Positions 9,301 through 17,939 of a stretch of DNA of 64,000 nt are shown one piece after another. Both the position numbers and the translations under genes were made by a program. The notes beneath the pieces are model-generated. The model made no database searches. It saw nothing but the letters and a program-made list of their open reading frames with translations, and was not told the origin of the DNA. Origin of the DNA: Carposina sasakii (taxonomy: Eukaryota; Arthropoda; Insecta; Lepidoptera; Carposinidae); assembly GCA_014607495.2 (NCBI GenBank), contig CP053175.1, forward strand, positions 3,968,001-4,032,000, written 5' to 3'. Position 1 is the stretch's first letter, and the number at the start of each line of letters is the position of its first letter.

Positions 9301-12254
9301 CGTACCCTTTAGAATTCCCGTTATTTCCGCTCGCATGAGAATTTCAGAAAATCCTTACATCTCAAACATAGGACTTTCATACGAAGCAATTTTTATAATC
9401 ACTTGTCGCTTCTGCCCATTAGCAGATGTACACATGGATATATGATATATACAAGATAATTAATAGCAACATTGATTTTTTACGTAGGCTTATAATAAAA
9501 ACTAGCGACCGCCCACAACTTCGTCCGCGTACGGGGAATCGTACCCGTGCGAAGCCGGGGTGGGTCCCTAGTTATACATATAAACCTTCCTCTTGAATCA
9601 CACTATCTATTAAAACCGCATCAAAATCCGTTGCGTAGTTTCAAAGATCTAAGCATACATAGGGACAGACAGCGGGAATCGACTTTGTTTTATAATATGT
9701 GGTGATGATACTGTCCTTATTCCTTTACATATATTTCTAACATTCATTGACATAACCTTTTTTAACCACTAGATCAGTAAATGGTAGTCTACCGAGAAGC
9801 ATGGACACTGCATCCACAGTTCAGTTTAACCCTGGTAGTGGGTCCCAGAGCAACTCCCTACAAAGGGTTACCAAGAGACAAGACAGCAGCAATGCTTTGA
9901 ATAGCTTAGGAGTGCCTACCGGTGATGGTGAGTACTCGTATAGTAAATTCTCGTGCAAATAAATCGTTAGGTGCAAATAAATTTATTTTACTTTCTTTTG
10001 ACAAATATATCTAAAATAATATAATTATTTTTAGTACTGCACACAAAATACGTACGGTCACCAACCCAGCTGCAGTAGCCTTGTGGCGTGCCCTGTGAGA
10101 CCTACGTCCAGCAGTGGACTGTAATAGGCTGCAGACTAGACTAGACACAAAATACGTACTAAACGTCATTTAAAACTAATTTTCTACCGTGCCAGTTACT
10201 TTAATAAATTATTTATATTATGGGTAAATAACAGTGATAGTGTTAGAAAAACAATGGGACTTTTTTAGAACAGTAGGTACAATATAAAAACTTTTTTTAC
10301 AGTATCTCGAATACCAAATGGGATACTCAACGGTGTTGATGTAAGATACGCTGCCACCTACGGAAACCCTCACTTGAGGTCTGGAGGAGGTCTTGGTTTC
10401 TCGTCAACCGTAAATACTGCTAAACCAGCGTCGACACCAGCGCCACCACCGTATTCATCTGTTAGAACTTCTGTTATACTTCCTTCAGGTGAGTTGTTTT
10501 CAAGAATTTTATGTAAATTTATATAAGATTCAAAATAACTATTCCATAATATAATAAGTATTTTTTTCTACTTGAATTTTTTAAAAATAATTAATATGTA
10601 TACAATTTAAAAATGTTGGAATTCAAACTTCAATTACACATTATTTTTTCGTCAAAAAAATATGGAATGTAAAATGTCTTCAATAATATGGTTGCAAGTA
10701 TATGTATACAATCACTACATATTATAAAATTATTAATAAAGAAATGGAAAAAATTCCTCACCCGGGTAGGAATCGAACCCACGACCTCTGCATTCCGCGT
10801 GCCAGAGCTCTCACCACTGAGCCACCGGGTCAATTACTCGGATGACGAATTTTACCATCTCTTTTCTAAATTACATATTGGCAACGTTATTTTTCATCCC
10901 GATAGCTATACACTAGCCAAATCTCGGCTACATACTTGTATTATTACCTCTATTGATGCTTACAAGAACTTGATTGGAGAAATACTTCTATCGATCGATT
11001 CCATTATGTTCCCGGATCGTGTTTTTAATAGGCTCTTTGTGTATTTAAAAAAATAGGTAGTTTGTATATGTCGGCGTAGTGCTTTTGTTAATTAAATAAT
11101 TAGGGTTTTAGCTGTTTATTTTATATATCGGTGTTTTTATGCTTGATATTTGTATTTTTTTAAATTATTTATTTAAGATCGATCGAGGTCATTAACAACT
11201 ACAATAACTTGCATTTGATGTTCAAGATTTGTATCTTGTATTGTGAACTAGTCAATACTCACTTTGTTATTGATATTGTCAATTTTTAAATCTAGGTTAA
11301 TCGTCTGTAAAATATTACTCTAACAAATATTTACAATCTTTTTACATTTTTAATTCACTTACCTGTGATATTAAATCATTATTAAAATTAGTACAGTTTA
11401 CAAAAAAAGCTTATCTCATCACTCCTACTGTTATGTAAAATTTATCCATCGGTAATTAAGTATTTTGTAAATTCCTCTTTAATGATCTCTGCTAGCGTTA
11501 CAGCAACTACAAAATCATCAAATTCCTTGCCAACAGGTCTGTCGTCCCATTCTATAACGTCACCGACAAGTCTAGCTTCACCGGCGTGTGCCACAAGTCC
11601 TATAACCACGTCTACCATGTCTACTGATAGTACACAGCCTGCGGTATGTACTGCCGACGTTGCTACACTTGTAAGATCTAGTGGTCTATTAGCACTGAAC
11701 CAAAGTGTAGCTTTGACATCTAAAGCAGCATATTTAGTTATAGTACAATAATCAAAAGTTTCTAAAAAAATATTGTGTTTGTATTCTAGGAAGCTTTTTT
11801 AAAGAAAAACATTGTAAAACAGTATCCAATGTTTTTCTACTTCATAAAAATGTTTTGCTTTTTCAATAGATGTAGAAAATCTGACGAAGAGATAGCCGAT
11901 AGAAAAGCTGATGGGCCGCTAGTTTAAATATATTTCATCTGTGAGTTTCTAAAAACTGTTATTTTTGCAGATTGGCGTGGCCACCACCTCTGGTACTCCA
12001 CAATCGCCCAGCGCCCATTACATACTAGCCCCATCGAATAGGACTATTAGTAATTCTAATGTTACTAAAAAAGGTAAGATATTTTAGTATTTATGATGAT
12101 GATGATGATGATTTTGAAATAAAATTTAGTGAGAACGAACGTTAGTGTTTAACGTTAATAAACCTTAATGTTGATTAACGGATACGTGTGAAAATAACAG
12201 GATCTTTATATTACAGGTAATTGTCTCCAGACTGCATTAGCGACGCATGTGTAG
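214..12254 (+). CDS. Roughest/Kirre (Neph-like) adhesion receptor, 3' half, 10 exons
   Basis: Type I membrane protein of the immunoglobulin superfamily. The family (fly Roughest and Kirre, worm SYG-1, vertebrate Neph/KIRREL) binds Nephrin-type partners across cell contacts in myoblast fusion, eye patterning and synapse choice. Ten exons join with matching phases into an open frame of about 480 codons: last Ig domain (exons 1-2), transmembrane helix and basic stop-transfer (exon 3), then a roughly 350-residue Ser/Thr/Tyr/Pro-rich tail ending in THV, a class I PDZ ligand found at the end of Neph proteins. The tail stretch VDVRYAATYGNPHLR closely resembles the C-terminal region of fly Roughest as I recall it. 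Signal peptide and earlier Ig domains are missing because they lie upstream of the window. Whether this is the rst or the kirre orthologue cannot be decided here, so no symbol is given. Introns hold many repeats; exons are clean. Confidence 0.9.
360..692 (+). other. Intron 1 of the adhesion gene
   Basis: 333 bp, phase 0. AT-rich with TTTC-rich tracts; I see no recognisable repeat or RNA gene. Confidence 0.7.
693..846 (+). CDS. Exon 2 of window: second half of last Ig domain
   Basis: Phase 0 entry after CATCAG, phase 1 exit before GTAAGT. Contains the F-strand motif HFGVYKCNVSNDYG with the second disulphide cysteine, then a G strand (DALEILLKPN). VNFT and CNVS are sequons. The stretch LIIRESQSRHFG matches the typical last Ig domain of the Roughest/Kirre family. 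Confidence 0.9.
847..2716 (+). other. Intron 2 of the adhesion gene
   Basis: 1870 bp, phase 1. Holds one Helitron-like insertion (1836-2044); the rest is AT-rich with nothing I recognise. A GC-richer stretch at about 2455-2640 is not matched elsewhere in the window. Confidence 0.7.
1836..2044 (-). mobile_element. Family J, Lep1-like non-autonomous Helitron
   Basis: Read on the - strand it starts TCTACTAATATTATAAACG and ends with a GC-rich hairpin region and GTCCACTAC, one base away from the CTAG end of intact copies at 47663 and 31640. The body contains the shared block around TAGCCTATGTGTTAATCCAG. No coding capacity. Confidence 0.6.
2717..2955 (+). CDS. Exon 3 of window: transmembrane helix and start of tail
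   Basis: Acceptor TTTTTAG, phase 1 entry completing a Lys codon, phase 0 exit before GTAAGT. About 27 hydrophobic residues (FPLLVILFGV...LVILC) form one membrane span, followed by the positively charged stop-transfer QRKQRKNK, so the rest is cytoplasmic. KPDVTV may correspond to the PADVI-type motif of fly Roughest, and RNSNISDLKLELR resembles the family's SNYSDLK segment; both are inference. Confidence 0.9.
3305..3520 (-). mobile_element. Family E LINE 3'-end fragment
   Basis: Shares the blocks CCCATAGTCACCACGCTGGG, GGTTGGTGACCGCAGTG and CTCTACTCTGCCGGC with copies at 54707, 58365 and 19613. The tail side is on the left, so the element lies on the - strand. Lies in intron 3. Confidence 0.6.
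3521..4435. other. Intron 3, unassigned stretch
   Basis: AT-rich intronic sequence; no repeat, RNA gene or coding segment recognised. Confidence 0.5.
4436..4822 (-). mobile_element. Family F element split by a SINE
   Basis: 4436-4575 and 4786-4822 are consecutive parts of family F (GACAAGTTGCTAGC..., then a terminal arm like CAAGTGAAGCTCCGC). The SINE H at 4576-4785 lies between them, so F was there first. Confidence 0.55.
4576..4785 (-). mobile_element. SINE family H (tRNA-derived)
   Basis: On the - strand: a tRNA-like head with a B-box-like GGTCCTGGGTTCGAATCC, then CAAACATTGATATGATGAAT and the body ATGGATGTCTCTATACTTA, ending in an A-rich tail. Other copies at 39112, 59671, 61950 and 40335. 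Non-coding Pol III-type retroposon. Confidence 0.7.
5204..5598. mobile_element. Family M foldback element
   Basis: Ends are inverted copies of TTTATAAAGCTGACA (5212 onward, and complement near 5575-5588), a second copy of TTATAAAGCTGACAG lies inside at 5279, and many CGACAA/TTGTCG words face each other across the element. No ORF. Lies in intron 3. Confidence 0.6.
5618..5715 (-). repeat. Family F fragment
   Basis: Shares GATGTAAATGATCAGTCACAAGTTGC-type sequence and the reversed TTCCTTAGTCAACTCTT block with the long F copy at 32920-33535. Confidence 0.45.
5888..6147 (+). mobile_element. Family G element
   Basis: Begins ATAATCACGCCTTTATCCC, then GTAGGCAGAG, GTGCCACTTCTGACC, GAGATGTACAAGTTCGG and ends at GAGCAGCATAGAA. 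Same order at 54125-54395; reverse order at 47355 and 60033. Confidence 0.6.
6150..7040. other. End of intron 3
   Basis: Mostly unassigned. A tRNA-like B-box (GGTCGCGGGTTCGATTACG) at about 6510 suggests a decayed SINE; too little remains to name it. Ends in the poly-pyrimidine tract and acceptor of exon 4. Confidence 0.45.
7041..7211 (+). CDS. Exon 4 of window: cytoplasmic tail
   Basis: Exactly 57 codons, phase 0 on both sides, after a T-rich tract plus CAG and before GTATTT. Reads DYSNTGSDSTLCSNAKLG and ends SNDYTDPAYAECYK. It has two Y-S-N triplets (DYSNTG, RYSNDY) that fit the YxN pattern bound by Grb2-type SH2 domains when phosphorylated; this is inference. Of the overlapping frames only this one joins both neighbouring exons. 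Confidence 0.88.
7262..7420 (-). repeat. Family V repeat in intron 4
   Basis: Contains GTGCCAAAGAAATATA and AAACATAACCCTC in the same order as 55706-55795; the reverse complement matches pieces of 48183-48370. Confidence 0.5.
7556..7665 (+). CDS. Exon 5 of window: Tyr-rich tail segment
   Basis: Acceptor TTCTTTAG, phase 0 entry, phase 2 exit before GTAAGC. Reads VNGINGYSTYVHYGHDYTPG and onward to SDKHTP. Rich in tyrosine and glycine like the tails of the family. No stop in the chosen frame. Confidence 0.87.
7761..7946. mobile_element. Family N MITE with inverted ends
   Basis: Ends CCCCCTGATTACGTAAAAGC and its near-complement at 7925-7946; inside, GCAAAGCGATAGCGAA faces TTCGCTATCGCTTTGC. A second copy is at 36880-37066. 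Confidence 0.65.
8201..8393. mobile_element. Family L palindromic MITE, 34 bp perfect arms
   Basis: The first 34 bases (TGCCTTGATCACACG...) are repeated exactly as reverse complement at 8360-8393. The GC-rich interior repeats CTCGGCCGAG and ACTCGG words. Single copy in the window; the intact arms suggest recent arrival. Confidence 0.7.
8394..8890. other. Intron 5, unassigned stretch
   Basis: AT-rich, no repeat or gene recognised. Confidence 0.45.
8891..9266 (+). mobile_element. Family A MITE, copy 1
   Basis: Starts TACAGGATGATTTTTGG and ends AACACCCTGTA; a TA lies directly outside each end (8889-8890, 9267-9268), as expected for Tc1/mariner-type insertion. No transposase. Confidence 0.8.
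9502..9712 (+). mobile_element. Family K Helitron-like repeat
   Basis: Contains CGCCCACAACTTCGTCCGCG, CGAAGCCGGGGTGGGTCCCT, CCGCATCAAAATCCGTTGCG and GGGACAGACAGCGGGAA. Related copies at 35642-35878 and 57735-58075. Confidence 0.5.
9773..9927 (+). CDS. Exon 6 of window: tail segment
   Basis: Acceptor ACTAG, phase 2 entry (split Arg codon), phase 1 exit before GTGAGT. Reads SVNGSLPRSMDTASTVQFNP, then Ser/Asn/Gln-rich sequence ending NSLGVPTGD. Low-complexity polar sequence, presumably disordered. Confidence 0.86.
10041..10159 (+). mobile_element. Family E fragment with 15 bp target-site duplication
   Basis: ACACAAAATACGTAC occurs at 10041-10055 and again at 10145-10159. The 89 bp between carry the end of family E (CTTGTGGCGTGCCC, CAGCAGTGGACTGTAATAGG) and a tail of GACTA repeats. 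The duplication shows insertion by target-primed reverse transcription. Lies in intron 6. Confidence 0.85.
10303..10488 (+). CDS. Exon 7 of window: conserved RYAATYGNPHLR tail block
   Basis: Acceptor TTTTTACAG, phase 1 entry (split Val), phase 1 exit before GTGAGT. Carries VDVRYAATYGNPHLRS, the best-conserved tail block against fly Roughest, then a Pro-rich run PASTPAPPPYSSVRT that could bind SH3 or WW domains (inference). Confidence 0.9.
10716..10879 (-). mobile_element. SINE family D (tRNA-derived), copy 1
   Basis: Flanked by TACATATT (10716-10723 and 10872-10879). On the - strand the head reads like a tRNA, with A-box GGTGGCTCAGTGGTGAG and B-box GTCGTGGGTTCGATTCC, then GAGGAATTTTTTCCATTTC and an AT-rich tail. 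Lies in intron 7. Confidence 0.8.
10880..11503. other. Remainder of intron 7
   Basis: Very AT-rich; no repeat or gene recognised. Ends at the GTTACAG acceptor of exon 8. Confidence 0.5.
11504..11643 (+). CDS. Exon 8 of window: Ser/Thr-rich tail segment
   Basis: Placed because exon 7 ends in phase 1 and exon 9 is open only in phase 0, so a 1-to-0 exon is required between them. GTTACAG acceptor and GTATGT donor bound exactly such a 140 nt exon, reading ATTKSSNSLPTG through DSTQPA. About half of the residues are Ser or Thr. If the donor were skipped the frame would stay open about 36 codons more, to a TAA at 11749-11751. Confidence 0.78.
11644..11970. other. Intron 8
   Basis: 327 bp, phase 0. 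The first 108 bases are open in frame with exon 8 (to TAA at 11749-11751). No repeats seen. Confidence 0.6.
11971..12073 (+). CDS. Exon 9 of window: penultimate tail exon
   Basis: Acceptor TTTTTGCAG, phase 0 entry, phase 1 exit before GTAAGA. Reads IGVATTSGTPQSPSAHYILA and ends SNVTKK. Read-through into the intron gives four more residues (GKIF) and a TAG, so retention would end the protein without the PDZ ligand. Its intron is only 143 nt and includes a (GAT)n run near 12092. Confidence 0.85.
12217..12254 (+). CDS. Exon 10 of window: terminal coding exon with PDZ ligand THV
   Basis: Acceptor TTACAG, phase 1 entry, 12 residues GNCLQTALATHV then TAG. The C-terminal Thr-X-Val is a class I PDZ ligand, and THV is what I know at the C-terminus of Neph proteins. 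This independent match is the strongest support for the whole exon chain. Confidence 0.88.
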
Positions 12255-14750
12255 AAATAAACTAATTTAAAAAATAAGTGTTTGGAAGAGTTTTTATAGT
12301 GAGATATTTCTGAAACTTTCTGTCACTGTGAATTGTTATTACTTCGATAAATTTAGAATTAGGCAAAATAATTGATTTAGGATTACATACATAATATTTT
12401 TTTCTTATTATATCCGATAAAAATTGAAGTTATATTAGTATAATTATCTACTTTATAGTGATGATTTTAATAAGTATATAAAATATATTAAAAATTCTTG
12501 TATTAGTTGCGTTATAAAATTCCCTTTTGATTGTTCTATGTTTTTAATTGACTGTAATTATAAATTTCAATGTGACTTAAAATAATAGCGTAGTGTAAAA
12601 AAGTTTTTAATGTAAAAATTAAAAATCCTATCTTTAAAAAGAAAATTTCATAATTTTATTGTATACACAAGTACATTACCACGTATTCGTATGTATCTTG
12701 TAATTATATATTTTTTTTACTTACAATTATATTAATTTTAATTAGTTTCTTTTTAATATTCTTAATTTTACTATTTTAATGTCGTCAATTTAGAACAATT
12801 CTGACTGAGACTGGTCTTGATACTGTTACTGTTACTCTTTGTATAAATACTGTAAATATAATATAAATAAATTTACTATAATTATCATAAAATGTACATT
12901 TTACTAATGTAATAATCGATGGATGGAGAAAAAAGTTAAAGTTGGTAATTCTTGTTATGATACAATGCGATTTTATACGAAATATCGAAATTATATCTTC
13001 CACAGGTTTTTTTCCATAACAATTAAATTTCAAATGTTATTTTTGTACCTACTTTCTTTTATTTTAATCTGAAAATTCACAGAATTAATTTACATTGTAA
13101 AATAATTGTTTAGTCTAAAGCTAGATTAGTCTCCTGTATCATTGTATTATAATATAATTTAGTATAAATTAATGGTTGTACGCCTACATTTTCGTGTCAT
13201 AAATTCTTCACCTTCACTTTCAACGAATTAAGTCAATTATATATTTTTCTTGGTCAATTAAAACATTTGTTGAAACAATGTCGATAAATTGACAGTTTAA
13301 ATTATTCGAATAGCGAAAATAAATCATAATTCTTTTTTTTATAAAACACTTTATTTATCTCCTATTAACCACCTTATATTTCTATAACTCCTCGAAAAAT
13401 AAAATCCATAATATAATCATTAGATACATTTTTAAAAAAGCTTTAATTTCTCTAAGAGAATTTTGTGCCATTTTCATATCTCAAACATATCTCTAAAATA
13501 TAAGAATTAATCAATTTTAAAAAACACGTGCATGTTTCTTCCTTTTTTTCAGAGCGATTTATATAAAAATTAAATTATAAATAGATAAATAAAGTTATAC
13601 AGCTTTGAAATCAACGCTCAACAAAAAAAAATTTTTTCTCATAAAATTTATTTGGATTTCTCGACTCAAGACTGATTAGACTAAACTGCAATCCCTAATT
13701 TTGAACATTTCTCATTTAAAATAATACATTTATTTTTGGAAACTTTAAAAAATTCCATTGGCAAGTTTATAGTATTATTTCTTGCGTTAATTTCATGAAA
13801 TCGGATCAATCAATCAATAAATTAATGAGAATTGGAAAAAAATAAAAAAAAGTGAAATGTAACTTCTACTTGGAAAAGGACAAGATTAGTTTTATTGTGA
13901 AATACAAATTAGCCTAAAATATTTTAAGAAAGTATAAATCATGCCATTTTTCATCAGAACGCGCTGTTTTAACCGATTTAAAAAAAGAAGGTTATTTTAA
14001 TCTGAAAATTCATATCAGTACATATTTGAGCTACTTCTTTATTTTTCAAAATAAAGACTGTGAATAGAGAAAATTTTCTAGGTTTACTCTCTAAATGAAA
14101 AAAAAAGTTAAAAAAAACTTCGTCAATTTAATATTTGTGTAAAAAATATTGAGTGTTTAATATTTAAATATTATATTATATGTTATTTAGGGTGCTTATA
14201 ATCTATTTTATTATACCAATACATGCGGAGTAATTGGTTCCGTTGTTATTGAGTTATTTTAAAAAAAGTCATACATTGATGATAATTGATAATTGAGAAA
14301 GCTAGATAATTTTAAAAATATATGAGAATATTTATCGTAATTTTCTTTGCTTATAACATGGATTTTTATTATACTGTCTACATGCATAGTGTTCATTTTT
14401 AATTCAATTTTTTATTTCAAACTCTGTATTGTAAGTGTAATTTTTAAAAAGCACTCCACCTAATATAAAATACTATGATTATGCTAGAAATAATTATTTT
14501 TTCTGTGATACATAGATTAAAATATGTTTTTGTATATTAACTGCTATGCGAGTGAAATATGTAACTATACTTATATAAATAAATTTTATTGTAAAGCTTA
14601 ACTTTTTGTGAACTTTTAGCTATTAGAGAGGGAAAGTAATGTTTGTTTGAGTGAGATAGATAGATAGAAACGGTTGATGATACTTGAAAACTTGTAAATT
14701 AGTGAAATTGTACAAAATACTTTTCTAAATAAAACGAAACTTTGGCCTAT
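12255..14750 (+). other. Probable 3'UTR of the adhesion gene
   Basis: About 2.5 kb downstream of the stop, very AT-rich, lacking all the repeat families that fill both the introns and the downstream DNA. AATAAA occurs at several places (12256, 12866, 13588, 14578, 14728). The last is followed by a T-run at 14761-14769, a plausible cleavage region. Pumilio-type TGTAAATA and TGTATATA words occur near 12850 and 14750. The extent is inferred from position and lack of repeats. Confidence 0.5.
14728..14733 (+). terminator. Candidate poly(A) signal AATAAA
   Basis: Last AATAAA before repeats resume, with a T-rich downstream element about 30 bases later. Inference only; 14578-14583 is an alternative. 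Confidence 0.35.
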
Positions 14751-15004
14751 GTATATAATGTTTTTTTTTAAACTTCTCTTAAACATTAATCATCTATCTT
14801 TCGTTTTCTATAGTTATTAGTTGACCACGTGTGACATAGATGAGCTGTAGAAAACTATTGGAGGAACTATCGATGACGAAAGTAGATTTCGTATCGCTAT
14901 TGTATAAACCTCCTTTATTAATATTAAAGTGTATAAACAAAAACTACGTTTGCTATAAATGTGATGCGCAAATGATTTGTTTGTTACCTCTTCAAAAAAT
15001 CTAA

Positions 15005-15353
15005 ACTGATTAACATGAAATTTGTTACACGGGTAGTCTGGAGGCTGAGAATGAACAATGGCTACTTTTTATTACAGATGATTTTTTTAACCGTAAATTT
15101 CGACTAAATTGTTTTTTTTTTCTATGGTCCCCGCGGACCTACTCACAGTCTTTCGCTTCTATAATATAAAAATGAATCGCTTAGTATGTTAGCGCGGATT
15201 TCGAGAACAGCTGAACCGTTTCGCAATTATTTTTTTTAGAATATTCCTTGAAGTACGAGGATGTTTCTTACGGAGAGAAAAAAATGCCTTTTCAACTTTC
15301 TATTTGTCCACGTGCAATACACCCATGCAAAGCCAGGGCGGATCCCTAGTATC
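15005..15353 (+). mobile_element. Helitron-like relics
   Basis: 15005-15100 resembles the Helitron interior block (GATTAACATGAAATTTGTTA, GGCTACTTTTTATTAC). 15160-15352 looks like a second truncated unit ending GCAAAGCCAGGGCGGATCCCTAG, with T following CTAG. Confidence 0.45.
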
Positions 15354-16449
15354 CAATAAAAACATTGCTCCCCACATCGCAATAGAGAAATACAAACCTA
15401 TAAACATTGGTTTCCAATCGCCCCAACATCTATTATTGCGAAGTGTTAATTCCACACACCTGTAAAAGTACTAGAACTTCGAAATGAAAGAAACACATTT
15501 TTACTATTAGGTATCGAAGAGCCATGGATGTATTTCAACACTTTCAGCTACACCTTTTTCACCTATAGAACCTAGTGATAACACGATTAGTTTAACTGGA
15601 GTAGTTCTGGTGTGCGATCAGGGGTCGTCAAATTATTTCACCTACGCGTTAAGAATTTTTATGGTCTCCATCTCGGATATAAGGCAATTGTGATTCATCT
15701 GTTATACAGACACGCACATAAAATGTTTATCGCTTCTGTTCGCGTGTGGCCATTAGATTAGCGTTGAAACGGCTCTAATGTAGTTTTTTATAGTAAAAAG
15801 CGATTTTTTTATATTAGCTACTAAACAAATAACTAAGGCCTGGTAAGTTGTGAAAAAATTATAATAATTAAATAAACATGAATTAACAATTGAATTTTAA
15901 TTAATTAATAACTTAGATATTAAAAACAATAAGAAACGATACAAAATGTGCATATCAAGAAAAACAGTTGGGTAATTTCGATTTTGTATACCAATCTTTG
16001 TCACAAAACATTTTACAAGTCAACAAAAGATATGAGCTCTACGAAGCCATAGCTAGCTCACAATACCTTATCAGAAAGCAAAGTGCTATGTTAATTTTCC
16101 AGTGCTGTAACAATCTCCGTTTTCCTAGCCCCACCTTATAAAGGGGGATCGAAATGAGCAGCAAGTATTAAGGTGCTACCGTGCACCGGTTAGGTTATTG
16201 GTTATTAAGGTGGGCATACACATGCCTATTGTGCTAGAAGTTTATGTTATGCTAGCGATACGTGTGCTAGACAGAGGATATATTGCGCTAGGAGATATTA
16301 TTGGGCTATACGAATTGTGTATATGTATTATTGCTTGCGCAGGCTATTATTCTCAGCACGTACTAGGCTTCCATCTTTATCATAAGAACTGCGATGAGGT
16401 CGAATAGAACTCCTTTTAGGTGTCTTTTAAGATTCTTTATTGATCATGT
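15354..16449. other. Intergenic, unassigned
   Basis: No gene or clear repeat. 16160-16400 has repeated TAGCAC/GTGCTA-like words but no defined ends. Confidence 0.45.
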
Positions 16450-16655
16450 GCTGATGCGAGGTTTCACTAGAATACATCAGCTGCATCTCTTTCCGTGCAT
16501 GTCATAAGAGTCGACTAAGGAACTCGGTGGCAGTCTAGGTGATATTATAGAAACTTGTTAGTGAATATTTACACCTGACTGTGATATGCTAAACGTGACT
16601 GTAGGATATCCGTTGCAATCCTGCAGTTTTGGCTAACCCGTTTTAGGATTATCGC
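16450..16655 (+). repeat. Family F, left arm copy
   Basis: Starts CTGATGCGAGGTTTCACTAG, then ATACATCAGCTGCATCTC and CGTGCATGTCATAAGAGTCG; same order at 32920, 36715, 54408 and 61388. Confidence 0.6.
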
Positions 16656-16723
16656 CGTTTGTATAATGTATAGGTATTTATGTATGTATAATATGAGGTA
16701 TATAAAAGGAGAGTTATTATCGA

Positions 16724-17034
16724 TAGTGGACGCCCGCGTGGACTACAGAAAAAAACAAAATGTCGAAATTATCCGGTATAAAAACATTTTCCCGGGATAA
16801 AAAGTAGCCTATATGTTAAGTGGGATATATCACAATATATAACTGCATCAAAATCGGTTTAGCCGTTTTTGAGATTAGCGTGCACAAACGCACAGACAAA
16901 CAGACAAAAATTCGAAAAATCATTATTTTGGATACTATTGCGTTGATAAAGGTCTCCTATAATATTTTTTCTCATATATCTTCCATGTACAGACAGCGAT
17001 CCGTTACATTTTTGTTATATGTATACCTAGATAG
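16724..17034 (-). mobile_element. Family J Helitron, long variant
   Basis: Shares CAAAATGTCGAAATTATCCG, the AGCCTATATGTTAAGTGGGA block, GAGATTAGCGTGCACAAACG and the ending around GTAACGGATCGCTGTCTGTA (complement) with 34272-34602 and 51431-51756. Confidence 0.6.
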
Positions 17035-17326
17035 ATTGAATCTTTATGTAGGTAATTAATTAGTTCTGAAAGTTGTTCTGCACTGGGTATTTTAAGCCTC
17101 GTCGAACTGTATTAGTGAAGTGCTGTATTCCAGGTACAGGTCATTGGTTACTTGATTTTTTGTCGATTACTCCTCCATTTTCAGCGATCGAGGACTGAGT
17201 TTTTCAGATGGTAGACTTGATCACCTAATTAGTAATTTTATTTTTCTATATAATATTATTAATTAAATAAATATGCACATCTACATTAAGATCCTTAATG
17301 CATGTCTTGTGGGTACTAAGCAGGTA

Positions 17327-17705
17327 TACAGGATGATTTTTGGTCGTCAACGTTCCCGAAAACTACGGAATCTCCTCATCATCACGATCATTTTTCACCA
17401 TGGAAGCATAGCTGGGAAGTGTCTGGTTTCCAAAATATTAGGGTCCAAAGTTGAGTAAATAGACTGCGTTTTTCTGGATAAATGCACATAGACGCGCGTA
17501 GCAAGATTTTTTCACGAGAAATAATTAATATCTATCAATAAAAAAACTAGCATAAGCACTAGACACTATAAATTTCGCGAGATCAAGTAATTAAAAATTA
17601 TTAAAAAAAAAAAAATCCCAGCATTTTTTTTGGTATAAACTTACTTTATTTGGTGTATAGAGTACGTACCCTTCGTTAATGGTGGCCACAAAAAAACATC
17701 CTGTA
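17327..17705 (+). mobile_element. Family A MITE, copy 2
   Basis: TA-flanked (17325-17326, 17706-17707), ends TACAGGATGATTTTTGG and ACATCCTGTA. The preceding 17288-17322 (CTTGTGGGTACTAAGC) is a SINE H remnant. Confidence 0.8.
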
Positions 17706-17754
17706 TAAGTACAAAAATGAATAAAGGAATAATATATTGAAAGATGCCTTAGAA

Positions 17755-17840
17755 ACATACATACATAAAAATCATGCCTCTTTCCCGGAGGGGTAGGCAG
17801 AGATCGCGGATCTCCATTTACGATCCTGACACACCTCTTT
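17755..17840 (+). repeat. Family G fragment
   Basis: (ATAC)n then AAATCATGCCTCTTTCCCGG and GGGGTAGGCAGAG, a diverged G end. Confidence 0.4.
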
Positions 17841-17939
17841 CGCTTCATCTACTTTCGTGATATTCTTCATGCACGCTCGCCGGTTTAGGATGGTTTAGGT
17901 AACGTTCTCCTCAGAAACAAAACATCATTATTATAATAT

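Noticed and set aside
10630..10833. 67-codon ORF on the - strand at a tRNA-like SINE
   Set aside because: It is the translation of the SINE D tRNA-like head, a common false gene call.
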